Shown piece by piece: positions 18,289 through 26,208 of a stretch of 64,000 bases of DNA. How positions within the stretch are numbered: the stretch's first letter is position 1; every line of letters begins with the position of its first letter. This stretch comes from Lichenibacterium ramalinae (lineage in GTDB: Bacteria > Pseudomonadota > Alphaproteobacteria > Rhizobiales > Beijerinckiaceae): positions 234,217 through 298,216 of the forward strand of contig NZ_QYBC01000003.1 in assembly GCF_004137085.1 (NCBI RefSeq), read 5' to 3'. The translations under genes and the position numbers were made by a program. A model generated the notes under the pieces. That model made no database searches. It had not been told where the DNA came from and saw only the letters and a list, made by a program, of their open reading frames with translations.

Positions 18289-19152
18289 TCAGAGGCACGG
18301 ACGCAGTCGTGTGACCGACGTCGGATCGATCTCGGCGAGGTAGAGCGTGCCGTCGGCGGCGCGGGCGATGCCATGGGCGCCGTTCAGAGAGGGCCGGGCC
18401 CGCCCGAGGCGTTCGCCGTCCGGCGCGAAGCAGGTGAGGCTCGGGACCTGATCGGTCACCAGGATGGTTCCGTCCTCGGCCTCGCAGAGGTCCATCGGGC
18501 GGCACAGGCCGTGCCAGGCGCCGAGCCATCCGCCCGCGCGATCGAAGAGTTGCACGCGGTCGTTCTCGCGATCGCAGACCAGCACGCGGTCGCGGCTGTC
18601 CACCAGCAGCGCATGCGGAGTCATGAAGGCACATTCGGTGGTGCCGATGTCGCCGAAGGAGGCGAGCCAGCGCCCCTCGGGATCGAACCTGTGGACCCTG
18701 CCGTTGCCGTAGCCGTCCGCCACGTAGATCTCGCCGTCGTCGGCGACCGCCGCCTGCGTGGGGTGGTTGAACGGCTCCCGCCAGCGTGGCATGTGGCGCT
18801 CGCCCAGAGCGAAAAGGAGGCTGCCGTCCGGCGCGAAGCACAGGACCTGGTGGGCATCCCGGTCCACCACGAAGGCCCGGTCGCCCGCATCGATGGCGAT
18901 GCCGTGCGGGTCGAAGACCTTGCCTTCCCCGTAGGCGAAGAGGAAGGACCCGTCCGGCGCGAAGACCACCACCGGCACCTTGCCGCGCCGCAGCACGTGG
19001 ACCCGCCCGGCTCCGTCGACGGCGACCTGGCTGACGCGGGCCGGCGCGATGGTGGCCGGCAACCGACCGAAGTCCCGCTCGACGGCGTAGCGGCGCCCGC
19101 CGAGGAGGATCCGCCCCGTCTCGGGCTGCCGGGCGACGTCCGACGCGCTCAT
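18289..19152 (-). CDS. Cytoplasmic NHL-repeat beta-propeller protein
   Basis: 287 aa made of about six NHL repeats: FDPHGIAIDAGDRAFVVDR, HPTQAAVADDGEIYVADG, MTPHALLVDSRDRVLVCD and a final GAHGIARAADGTLYLAE are examples. There is no signal peptide. The ATG overlaps the stop of the permease gene upstream (ATGA), so it is translated with an ABC importer. NHL propellers bind ligands or act as lyases/hydrolases; no catalytic set is evident. Its coupling to a transporter suggests it handles or senses the imported compound. Confidence 0.8.
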   Translation of the reverse strand: MSASDVARQPETGRILLGGRRYAVERDFGRLPATIAPARVSQVAVDGAGRVHVLRRGKVPVVVFAPDGSFLFAYGEGKVFDPHGIAIDAGDRAFVVDRDAHQVLCFAPDGSLLFALGERHMPRWREPFNHPTQAAVADDGEIYVADGYGNGRVHRFDPEGRWLASFGDIGTTECAFMTPHALLVDSRDRVLVCDRENDRVQLFDRAGGWLGAWHGLCRPMDLCEAEDGTILVTDQVPSLTCFAPDGERLGRARPSLNGAHGIARAADGTLYLAEIDPTSVTRLRPCL

Positions 19153-20006
19153 GCCCGTTGCCCTTCCGGCGCCCAGGCCAGCATGCGGCCGGTGAGGCGG
19201 GCGAGCACGACGGTGCTGACCGAGGTGTAGAAGACGAACAGCAGCGCCACCAGGAACATGCGGTCGAGGAAGGCGAACTGCTGGGCGTAGACGATCATGT
19301 AGCCGAGCCCCGATTGCGCCCCGAGATATTCGGCGCCCAGCACCGCGCCCCAGCCGGCCCCGAGGCTCAGCAGCACGGTGGAGCGCATGGCCGGGACGAT
19401 GGCGGGCAGCACGACCGTCCGGGTGAGGAACAGGCGCGAGGCGCCGAGCGCCCGGGCATTGTCGAGGTAGATCTGCGGGATGTTGCGCACCGCGTTGACG
19501 GTTCCGGCGAAGACGATGACGCCGATCCCGTAGGCCACGAACACCACCTCGCCCAGCGCGTCGGTGCCGAACCAGAGCTGGAACAGCGGCACCATGGCGA
19601 GGAGGGGCAGGGTGCGGATGAACTGCAGGGGCCAGTCGACGAGCCGGCGAGTCCAGCGCGACCACGACAGGGCGAGGCCGAGGACGAGGCCCGCGACGCC
19701 GCCGAGCATCAGCCCGGCGGCGAGCCGCAGGATCGTGTCGGCCGAATGGAGCAGGATCGCCAGCAGGGCGGCGAGGTAGCTGCGCTCGGCACCATCGGCC
19801 ACGGCGGGGACGCCGAGGCCGCCCGGCCAGTAGTCGGAGAGGCTGAGGAGGGTGCGGGTGAAGAGCACCTGCCAGCCCGCCACCATGGGCTCGCCCGGCT
19901 GTGCCTCGGCGGTATAGACGAGCGACAGGACCTGCCAGCCCAGCGCCAGGGCGGCCAGGACCGCGAGCGAGATCCAGCGGTCACGCGTCGGGTGCCGGAC
20001 CTTCAC
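19149..20006 (-). CDS. ABC transporter permease, nitrate/sulfonate/taurine type (second of two)
   Basis: 285 aa BPD_transp_1 permease of the SsuC/TauC family with about six membrane segments and the EAA-type loop RALGASRLFLTRTVVLPAIV (about residue 185). The GTG at 20006 overlaps the ATPase stop (GTGA); a longer open frame runs over the ATPase gene. Together with the permease encoded at 20834-21688 it gives this importer two different permease subunits, so the membrane part is probably a heterodimer rather than the SsuC homodimer. Confidence 0.85.
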   Translation of the reverse strand: MKVRHPTRDRWISLAVLAALALGWQVLSLVYTAEAQPGEPMVAGWQVLFTRTLLSLSDYWPGGLGVPAVADGAERSYLAALLAILLHSADTILRLAAGLMLGGVAGLVLGLALSWSRWTRRLVDWPLQFIRTLPLLAMVPLFQLWFGTDALGEVVFVAYGIGVIVFAGTVNAVRNIPQIYLDNARALGASRLFLTRTVVLPAIVPAMRSTVLLSLGAGWGAVLGAEYLGAQSGLGYMIVYAQQFAFLDRMFLVALLFVFYTSVSTVVLARLTGRMLAWAPEGQRA

Positions 20007-20824
20007 GCGGCGGCTCCCGCAGCCCGGCCCTGTGCCAGGGGGCGCTCGAGCCCGAGATGGCCGAGCAGCCGGTGCTTGATGGCGACCGCGTCGGACCGCA
20101 GCAGCGTGTCGGTGTCGCGCGGGCGGGGTGCCTCGACCCGAATGTCGTCGACGATGCGGCCCGCCCCCACGACCAGGATTCTGTCGGCCAGGAGCAGCGC
20201 CTCGTCGACATCGTGTGTGACGAACAGCACGGTTCGCCGCGTAGTCCCCGCCCGGCCGTCGTCCCAAAGGTCGAGCAGCACCCGTTGGAGCTGGTGCCGG
20301 GTGACGTAGTCGAGAGCCCCGAAGGGCTCGTCCAGCATCAGGACCTTGGCGCCATTGGCGAAGACCGTCGCGATGGCGACGCGCTTCAGCATGCCGCCCG
20401 AGAGTTCCCGCGGCCAGGCCCGCTCGACATGGCCGAGGCCCACGCGGTCGAGGTAGCGGAGCGCCACCGCCCGGCGTTCGGGGGCCGCCACCCCCCGGCA
20501 CCTCAAGCCGTATTCGACATTGTCGACGACGCGCATCCAGGGGAAGACACTGTCCCTCTGGAAGACCATGCCGCGCTCCGGCCCCGGCCCGTCGATCTCG
20601 CGGCCATCGACCACGATCGAGCCCTGGCTCGGGGCCAACAACCCGGCGATCATCGCCAGCAGGGTGCTCTTGCCGCAGCCGGAGGTCCCGATCAGGCAGA
20701 CGAACTCGCCCTCCGGGATCGTCAGTGAAACATCGGAAACGGCCGCCACGGTGCGGCCGTCCGCCCGTCGGAAGCTGCGCCCGATGTTGACGAGCTCGAT
20801 CATCCGGGAATCCGTCACCACCAT
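20003..20824 (-). CDS. ABC transporter ATPase, nitrate/sulfonate/taurine type
   Basis: 273 aa with Walker A GTSGCGKST (about residue 47), Q-loop VFQRDSVFPWM, signature LSGGMLKR (about 142), Walker B VLMLDEPFGALD and H-loop VTHDVDEA. This is the SsuB/TauB layout. The signature has Leu-Lys after LSGGM where Gln-Arg is usual. It sits between the two permease genes and overlaps the downstream one by 4 bp. Confidence 0.9.
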   Translation of the reverse strand: MVVTDSRMIELVNIGRSFRRADGRTVAAVSDVSLTIPEGEFVCLIGTSGCGKSTLLAMIAGLLAPSQGSIVVDGREIDGPGPERGMVFQRDSVFPWMRVVDNVEYGLRCRGVAAPERRAVALRYLDRVGLGHVERAWPRELSGGMLKRVAIATVFANGAKVLMLDEPFGALDYVTRHQLQRVLLDLWDDGRAGTTRRTVLFVTHDVDEALLLADRILVVGAGRIVDDIRVEAPRPRDTDTLLRSDAVAIKHRLLGHLGLERPLAQGRAAGAAA

Positions 20825-20833
20825 GAGGGCTCC

Positions 20834-21688
20834 TCAGCGCGCGGCGGCGCTCCATCGGGTGAGGCGGGCGACCGCCAGGGCGGCCAGCAGGTCGGCCAGG
20901 ACGGCCGTGGAGCCGAGGCTGAGGAGCGCCGCCATGATGCCCTGCGGATCGGTCGCGCCCGCCAGGACTTCGATGACCTTGCCCATGCCGGACTGCGAAC
21001 CGAGGAGTTCGGCGACGGCTTCGAGCCCCCAGGCGCCCGCGAGGGCGATGCGCAGCCCACCGAGGATCTCCGGGACGGTGGCGGGCAGCAGCACGTCGCG
21101 CAGCACACGGCGCGACCCGGCCCCGAGCGTCCGGGCGGATTGCTCGAAGATGGGATCGACGTTGCGGGCGGCGCGGGCCGCGAAGATGTGGAGGGTGACG
21201 GCGACGTAGAAGACGACGAGGCAGACGGCGCTCGTCCGCCCCACCCCGAACCAGATGAGCAGGAAGGGCGCCGCGATGAGGATCGGCACCGTGCCGGCCG
21301 TCATGACCACGGGATCCAGCCCGGCCTGGACCAGCGGGAACCGCGCCGAGAGGAGCCCCGATGCGATCCCGATCGAGGCGCCCGCCAGGACCGCGACGAG
21401 CACGTTCTGGGCCGTGTAGAGCAGGTTGCCGTAAAGGTTGGGCTCCGTCAGCCCGTAGTAGGACAGGGCCGGGGCGGACCAGAAATCGTCCCGGAGCCGG
21501 CCGGCCACGCCGGCGGGCGTCGGCAGGATGATGGGTGGCAGCAGCATCGTCAGGCCCTGCCAGACGGCGACGCCGATCGCCACGCCGGCGAGCCGGAGCG
21601 GGTCGACCGCTCGGGCGAGGGCACGTGTGCGGGATCCCAGGCGATCCGGGGCGCGACCGGGTCTCAGGCTGTCGGCGACCGGCGTCAT
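20834..21688 (-). CDS. ABC transporter permease, nitrate/sulfonate/taurine type (first of two)
   Basis: 284 aa BPD_transp_1 permease with about six hydrophobic segments and the loop ARTLGAGSRRVLRDVLLPAT (about residue 190). It lies 9 bp upstream of the ATPase gene and 28 bp downstream of the binding-protein gene. Upstream ribosome-binding sequence is not strong, suggesting translation within the polycistronic mRNA. Confidence 0.86.
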   Translation of the reverse strand: MTPVADSLRPGRAPDRLGSRTRALARAVDPLRLAGVAIGVAVWQGLTMLLPPIILPTPAGVAGRLRDDFWSAPALSYYGLTEPNLYGNLLYTAQNVLVAVLAGASIGIASGLLSARFPLVQAGLDPVVMTAGTVPILIAAPFLLIWFGVGRTSAVCLVVFYVAVTLHIFAARAARNVDPIFEQSARTLGAGSRRVLRDVLLPATVPEILGGLRIALAGAWGLEAVAELLGSQSGMGKVIEVLAGATDPQGIMAALLSLGSTAVLADLLAALAVARLTRWSAAAR

Positions 21689-21716
21689 GCGCGCGCTCCC
21701 GTCCGGTCCGGGCTCG

Positions 21717-23066
21717 TCATTGGGAGGCGGCCAGTGCCAGGCGGTAGCTGTCGAGGAAGTCGAAACCCGCGTAGAGCGCCCTTGCCTTGTCGGCGAGGGC
21801 CTGCTTGTCGGCGGAAAGCGGCGCCGCCTTCAGCTTGCCCAGCAGGTCGTCGGTCTTGGCGCGGTAGTCGACCATCTGGTGCCAGATGGGTCCACCCCAC
21901 ACGACGTCGTCCGGCGTGACCTTGCCCTTGGGAATGATGCCATGGGTCTCGAAGTCGCGGATGATCGCGGCCCACACGTTGGCGTAGTAGGTGGTGCCGC
22001 CCTTCTCGTCGAAATACTGCTTGTCGTCGTCGAAGCCGGTGAACGGATGCAGGATCCTCACCGTCTCGGCGACACCCTTGCCGTCGAGGCTCGTGCCCGC
22101 CATGGCGTTGAGATAGGGGGCCTGAAGGTCGTAGAGGCCGGGATCCTTGCCGGTGGCGTCGATGATGCGCCAGACCACCGACATGAATCGCAGCACCGTG
22201 TTCTGGTGGGTAGCGACGTAATCGGCGTTGGCGCCGATGCCCACGATGCCGATCAGCGGCTCGAGGGGTGAATCCACGCCGCCCGGGCCGTGCTTGATCA
22301 GGTCGTCGATGTCGACGAGGTCGGTCCAGCCGGCTTGCCGCAGCGTGTAGACGATCGGCGCGCCCTCGGGATTGACGAAGTCCTCGCGGCCCGACTTCGC
22401 CAGCACCAGCGATTTCGCGTCGTCGAGCACCTGCAGCGTGAAGCCGGCGCCGGACGTCTTGTTGAGGTACTCCTCGAAGGCGCGGTCGCTGAGTTCGGGC
22501 GCCCCGACCAGCGTCTTGCCTTTCATCGGCGCCAGTGCGGCCTTCAGGGCCGCCTCATAGTCCAGCCCTTCGCCGACGTAGTCCTTGAAGGATTTCAGTT
22601 TCAGCTTCGGGCTCGCCAGGATCGCGTTTGCCAAGAAGTTATCGGTGAAGCCGATGCATTTCAGCTTGTCCGAATCCTTGTAGGTCGGCAGCATCAGCGG
22701 ACAGAACTCGGAGATGATGTCGACCTGGCCGTTGAGCAGCAGCGTCGTGACGTTGGAATCGTTGACCTTGAGCCCGTAGGGCGCCGGATCGAAGCTGATC
22801 CCCACGTCGTCGAACCAGCCCTTCTTCATGCCGATGACGTAGAAGGTGTTGTCGGCATAGGGACGCATGCCGAACTTGACGCTGGCCTTGGGGATGTCGG
22901 TGCCGGGTTCGGCCGGGGCAGGCGTGTAGCGGTCCGCCGCGCGGGCGGGTCCCGGCGCCAGGAGCGCGGCGCCTGCCAGGATCAGGGCAACCAGGAACGG
23001 GGCGGCCAGGGTCGCGCGGAGGTCGGCCGGCGTCCGCCGCCGGTACAGGCCTTTCGAAGGCGTCAT
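21717..23066 (-). CDS. ABC transporter substrate-binding protein, NMT1/SsuA-like
   Basis: 449 aa with a long N-terminal signal (hydrophobic core VALILAGAALLAPG, cut near ARA-AD). The mature part has the type-II fold opening typical of NMT1/taurine-type proteins (FGMRPYADNTFYVIGMKKGW) and DIISEFCPLMLPTYKDS near residue 140. The ATG at 23066 has AGGAG 9 bases upstream. It is longer than usual SsuA proteins (about 320 aa), with the extra length in the C-terminal half. First transport gene after the GntR gene. Confidence 0.85.
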   Translation of the reverse strand: MTPSKGLYRRRTPADLRATLAAPFLVALILAGAALLAPGPARAADRYTPAPAEPGTDIPKASVKFGMRPYADNTFYVIGMKKGWFDDVGISFDPAPYGLKVNDSNVTTLLLNGQVDIISEFCPLMLPTYKDSDKLKCIGFTDNFLANAILASPKLKLKSFKDYVGEGLDYEAALKAALAPMKGKTLVGAPELSDRAFEEYLNKTSGAGFTLQVLDDAKSLVLAKSGREDFVNPEGAPIVYTLRQAGWTDLVDIDDLIKHGPGGVDSPLEPLIGIVGIGANADYVATHQNTVLRFMSVVWRIIDATGKDPGLYDLQAPYLNAMAGTSLDGKGVAETVRILHPFTGFDDDKQYFDEKGGTTYYANVWAAIIRDFETHGIIPKGKVTPDDVVWGGPIWHQMVDYRAKTDDLLGKLKAAPLSADKQALADKARALYAGFDFLDSYRLALAASQ

Positions 23067-23116
23067 GGCGATCTCCTGGGACGGTGCGGTCGAGGGGCGG
23101 GGGGTGGCGTCGTGGT

Positions 23117-23878
23117 TCATGCGGCGGTGGGGGCGAGGACGATGCCTTCGGCGAGGCAGGACGCCACGACGTCGGCCGTGTGGCCGACATGCGCGCCGAG
23201 GAGACGGCCCGCCCGGGCGGCGTCGCGGGCCGCGAGGGCTTCGAGGATGTCCTGGTGTTCCACGATCGACTGCTCCCAACGATCCTCGAGGCGCAACGCG
23301 AAGAACCGCACCTGCTCGGCACGACCGAGCAGCGCGGCATGCATGTCGGCGATGGTGCGATTGCGGGCCGCCTGCACGATCAAGCGGTGGATCGTGCGGT
23401 TGGCGGCGAAATAGGCGCTGCGCCGGCCAGCATCATGGTCCGACACGATCTCGGCCTGGAGGTCGGCGAGGCGAGCCAGCTCCTGGGCGGTGATGCGAAG
23501 CGCGGCCAGTTCCGCCGCCATACGCTCGACCCCGCTCAGCGCTTCGAACAATTCCCGGATGTCGGCCGCTTCGAGGCTGCGCACCCGCGGCGAGCGGTTC
23601 GCCCTCAGTTCGACGAGGCCGTCCCGTGCCAGGAGTTTCACGGCCTCGCGCAGCGGCGTCCGGGATATGCCGAGTGCCTTCGACAGATCCACCTCGACGA
23701 GTGCTGCGCCGGGCGCGAGTTCGCCCTCGACGATCATGGCGCGCAACCGCTCGGCGGCGCGCTCGTGCAGGCCTGAACGTAGAAGGTGCAGGCTGGCGCT
23801 GCGCGCTCCGAGTGCCGCAGTGCCGGCCGCCTTTCGGGGGCGACCGCGGCGGGCTGGCAATGTCTCGACCTTCGTCAC
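23117..23878 (-). CDS. GntR family regulator, FCD subfamily
   Basis: About 253 aa. The N-terminal winged helix (about residues 30-95) shows ERLRAMIVEGELAPGAAL and the recognition helix LGISRTPLREAVKLL. The C-terminal FCD ligand domain (about 110-230) carries the metal-binding pattern with NRTIHRLIV and VEHQDIL histidines. The GTG at 23878 is preferred; a TTG at 23929 would add 17 residues. It is the first gene of the - strand importer operon (50 bp before the binding-protein gene) and divergent from the racemase pair. A long inverted repeat between the two transcription units (24043-24073) is the likely operator. Confidence 0.85.
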   Translation of the reverse strand: MTKVETLPARRGRPRKAAGTAALGARSASLHLLRSGLHERAAERLRAMIVEGELAPGAALVEVDLSKALGISRTPLREAVKLLARDGLVELRANRSPRVRSLEAADIRELFEALSGVERMAAELAALRITAQELARLADLQAEIVSDHDAGRRSAYFAANRTIHRLIVQAARNRTIADMHAALLGRAEQVRFFALRLEDRWEQSIVEHQDILEALAARDAARAGRLLGAHVGHTADVVASCLAEGIVLAPTAA

Positions 23879-24042
23879 GTCCGACGCTGCTCCTGGATTG
23901 GCTCGGCGACCTTCCCGGTGGGTGCCCAAGGCGCCCGATCGGCGTGCCGGACATCATCGCCGCCGCCTTCCGCTGTAGCGCCGATTCAACCCGAAGGCAC
24001 GCCGATATTTTCGACAGGATTCGCCGTGTTATCAGACACAAG

Positions 24043-24073
24043 GATTAAATTGCACGCAGGTTGCAGTTTAATC
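24043..24073. promoter_or_regulatory. 31-bp inverted repeat, probable GntR operator
   Basis: Arms GATTAAATTGCA (24043-24054) and TGCAGTTTAATC (24062-24073) are complementary at 11 of 12 positions and flank a 7-bp spacer. The site lies in the divergent gap between the FCD-GntR gene and the racemase pair, in an AT-rich patch. Position and symmetry suit autoregulation and control of both units. Confidence 0.55.
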
Positions 24074-24145
24074 TTGTTTCGCAGATGGCCGACGCCTTAG
24101 GTGAGGTCACAGGGGCGGCGGCGAGGCGTGGGAAAGGCCGGGGAC

Positions 24146-24880
24146 GTGAGCGAAATCCGCATCGGCATGCTGACGCCGTCGTCCAACACCGTGCTTGAGC
24201 CTGCCCTGGCCCGCATGGCGGCCGACAGGCCGGGTCTCAACCTGCACTTCAGCCGGTTCAGGGTGACGCAGATCAGCCTCGACGAGGCGGGCCTCGATCA
24301 GTTCGCCTTCGACCCCATGGTGGCGGCGGCCGACCTCCTGGCGGACGCCGAGGTCGACGCCATAGCATGGACCGGCACGTCGGCAGCCTGGCTCGGCTTC
24401 GCGCGTGATGAGGAGCTGTGCCGGCGCATCGCGTCGTCGACCGGCGTGCCGGCCACGAGTTCGGCCCTGGCGTTCCGCGACGCTTTCCGGGCGTTGGGCG
24501 TCGCCCGCGTCGGCCTTGTCACGCCCTACACGGCGGACGTCCAGGACCGAATCTGCGTCAACTGGGCCGGGGCCGGCTTTCCCTGTACGGCCGAACGCCA
24601 TCTCGGGCTGTCCCACAACTTCGCCTTCGCGGGCGTGGGCGAGGAGGCCGTGGCGGCACTCGTGCGGGAGGTCGCCGCCACGGGCTGCGACGCCGCAGCG
24701 GTCGTGTGCACCAACATGCGCGGCACCGATATCGCGCCGGTCCTGGAACGGGAACTGGGGATCCCGGTCCTCGATTCCGTCGCCGTCACGCTGTGGGCGG
24801 CGCTGCGCCTCGTCGGCGCCGACCCCACCCCCCTGGCGCGCTGGGGCCGGCTCTTCGCCGAGGAGGCGTCGCCGGCATGA
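24146..24880 (+). CDS. Asp/Glu-racemase-superfamily enzyme, arylmalonate-decarboxylase/maleate-isomerase-like
   Basis: 244 aa from the GTG at 24146 (GTG 24128 and ATG 24101 are in-frame alternatives). The fold signature is the N-terminal GMLTPSSNTVLEPAL, GTSAAWLG near residue 77, and the terminal RWGRLFAEEA. Maleate isomerases use two cysteines, one in each half. Here the first position reads WTGTS, with no Cys, while Cys188 in VVCTN is kept. That single-cysteine arrangement is the one used by arylmalonate decarboxylase, so decarboxylation or a one-base reaction is more likely than isomerisation. The stop overlaps the start of the next gene (ATGA). Substrate unknown. Confidence 0.75.
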   Translation: MSEIRIGMLTPSSNTVLEPALARMAADRPGLNLHFSRFRVTQISLDEAGLDQFAFDPMVAAADLLADAEVDAIAWTGTSAAWLGFARDEELCRRIASSTGVPATSSALAFRDAFRALGVARVGLVTPYTADVQDRICVNWAGAGFPCTAERHLGLSHNFAFAGVGEEAVAALVREVAATGCDAAAVVCTNMRGTDIAPVLERELGIPVLDSVAVTLWAALRLVGADPTPLARWGRLFAEEASPA

Positions 24881-25632
24881 CACGCGTGCTGCTCCTCAAC
24901 CCCAACACCTCCGCCGACATGACGGTGCGGATGCTGGCCGCCGCGGAGGCCGTGGCGGCGCCCGGCACCGTCGTGGTGCCCCTGACGGCCCCCCGCGGTG
25001 TCCCCTATATCGCGACGCGTGCCGAGGCCCAGATCGGCGGCGCCGTCGCGCTGGAGATGCTGGCGCAACACCACGGTGCGGTGGACGCCGCGGTCGTGGC
25101 GGCCTTCGGCGACCCGGGCCTGCTCGGCGCGCGCGAAATGTTCGACATCCCCGTCGTCGGGATGGCCGAAGCCGCCATGCTGGCGGCCTGCATGCTGGGG
25201 CGCCGCTTCGCCCTCGTCACCTTCGCCCGCGCCCTCGGGCCCTGGTTCGAGGATTGCGTGGCCATGCATGGCCTGTCGGGCCGCTGTGCCGGTATCCGCA
25301 TGCTCGACGGACCCGTCCGCCGCGTCGGCGCCGTCGCGGAGGACAGCGAAGACCTCCTGATCGACCTCGCGCGCCGCGCCGTGGAGGAGGACGAGGCCGA
25401 CGTCGTCATCCTGGCCGGCGCGCCCCTGGCGGGCCTCGCCCGTCGGGTGGCCGGGCGCATCGCGGTGCCGGTCGTCGACCCGATCTCCGCCGCGCTCAAG
25501 ATGGCGGAAGCCCTGGTGGCGCTGCAGCCCCGCAAGGCTACAGCCGGGACCTTCCGCCGCCCGTCGCCGAAGGCGAGCACCGGCCTGCCGGACGCGCTGG
25601 CGGACCGCATCGCGCACCGCGACCAACCGTAG
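24877..25632 (+). CDS. Hydantoin-racemase-family protein lacking both catalytic cysteines
   Basis: 251 aa. The family opening LLLNPNTSADMT, AAFGDPGL near residue 77 and VVILAGAPLAGLA near residue 180 place it with hydantoin/allantoin racemases (HyuE/HpxA). Those enzymes use two cysteines, in ACFGDP and LGCAGM. Here residue 76 is Ala and residue 181 is Gly, so neither cysteine is present. It probably has another activity, such as a lyase or hydrolase, or a binding or structural role. Overlap with the upstream gene suggests the two products work together or form a complex. Confidence 0.8.
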   Translation: MTRVLLLNPNTSADMTVRMLAAAEAVAAPGTVVVPLTAPRGVPYIATRAEAQIGGAVALEMLAQHHGAVDAAVVAAFGDPGLLGAREMFDIPVVGMAEAAMLAACMLGRRFALVTFARALGPWFEDCVAMHGLSGRCAGIRMLDGPVRRVGAVAEDSEDLLIDLARRAVEEDEADVVILAGAPLAGLARRVAGRIAVPVVDPISAALKMAEALVALQPRKATAGTFRRPSPKASTGLPDALADRIAHRDQP

Positions 25633-25633
25633 G

Positions 25634-25834
25634 GATACGGCGAGACGACCCGGCAGAAGATCCTCCACCACGGCTCGGACTACGCCCTGGGAGGTCTTGG
25701 AGGTCGTGGGCTGGCCGGTGCAGGCCCCGCTGCGGGGCGAACTGGTCGACGAGGATGGCCGGGTGGTGGGCGAGCCGGGGCGCGGTCGCGTCGCCGACGG
25801 CAGCGCGACGGACCAGCGACCTATCCACCCCTGA
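25634..25834 (+). pseudogene. Possible 3' remnant of a deleted gene, unidentified
   Basis: About 200 bp after the racemase-like gene. One frame ends in a protein-like stretch (VGWPVQAPLRGELVDEDGR, then a TGA at 25832-25834). The sequence just upstream in another frame also looks coding (ETTRQKILHHGSDYALG), as if a frameshift or deletion had joined them. A strong hairpin follows the stop at once. I do not recognise the parent family. It may be chance in GC-rich DNA. Confidence 0.25.
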
Positions 25835-25862
25835 CGCCCGGATCCCGCGACGGATCCGGGCG
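25835..25862. terminator. Perfect 11-bp stem between convergent genes
   Basis: CGCCCGGATCC at 25835-25845 pairs exactly with GGATCCGGGCG at 25852-25862 around a 6-base loop. It lies between the + strand racemase unit and the - strand small-protein gene. There is no clean T-run on either side (GAAAAG follows on the + strand), so it is a hairpin barrier or Rho-assisted end rather than a textbook intrinsic terminator. Confidence 0.5.
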
Positions 25863-25872
25863 GAAAAGCGTT

Positions 25873-26112
25873 TCAGGACGGGTGCGCGACCCGGCCGGGC
25901 CCGCCACGCCGCAGGCGGTTGGGACCGTGTGGATTATACCCGCCGCCGGGCCGGCAGGCGTCGAAATAGCCGCGATGGCGGCTCTTCCCGCAACGGCCCG
26001 ACACCGGCGTCAGCGTCGAGGACGCGCCGCTCACGCTCTGCACCGGCATGGCATGCGCGGCGCAGAGCGTGAGCGGCAGAACGAGGAGTGCGGTGGCGAG
26101 AGCGAACTTCAT
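25873..26112 (-). CDS. Small exported protein with GCG/HRG-type motif
   Basis: 79 aa. A Sec signal peptide (ATALLVLPLTLCAAHA, cut near AHA-MP) is followed by a short mature chain. The mature part carries the motif CGKSRHRGYFDACRPGGGY, with two cysteines and a glycine-rich, basic tail. Short exported proteins with a GCG...HRG...C pattern are common in Hyphomicrobiales and have no known function. The ATG at 26112 has AGGAAGG about 10 bases upstream; the in-frame ATG at 26163 lacks this and would bury the signal peptide. It appears to be a single-gene unit. Confidence 0.7.
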   Translation of the reverse strand: MKFALATALLVLPLTLCAAHAMPVQSVSGASSTLTPVSGRCGKSRHRGYFDACRPGGGYNPHGPNRLRRGGPGRVAHPS

Positions 26113-26208
26113 CGGCTTGGGCCTTCCTGTGTCGGGGCGGACGTCTGGTGCGCGGTTCGGCATCGCTCTCGCGCGGCCGAACCCCGATCGATGCGGCGGC
26201 GCGGTGCC

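Noticed and set aside
15408..18374. A 988-codon open frame spanning an ATPase gene and the region upstream
   Set aside because: Only the part after the GTG at 16994 resembles a protein family; the upstream part lies antiparallel-frame over a clear binding-protein gene and reflects the lack of stops in GC-rich DNA.
24405..26072. A 555-codon + strand frame across the racemase pair
   Set aside because: It is arginine-rich shadow sequence over two genes with clear family motifs in other frames.
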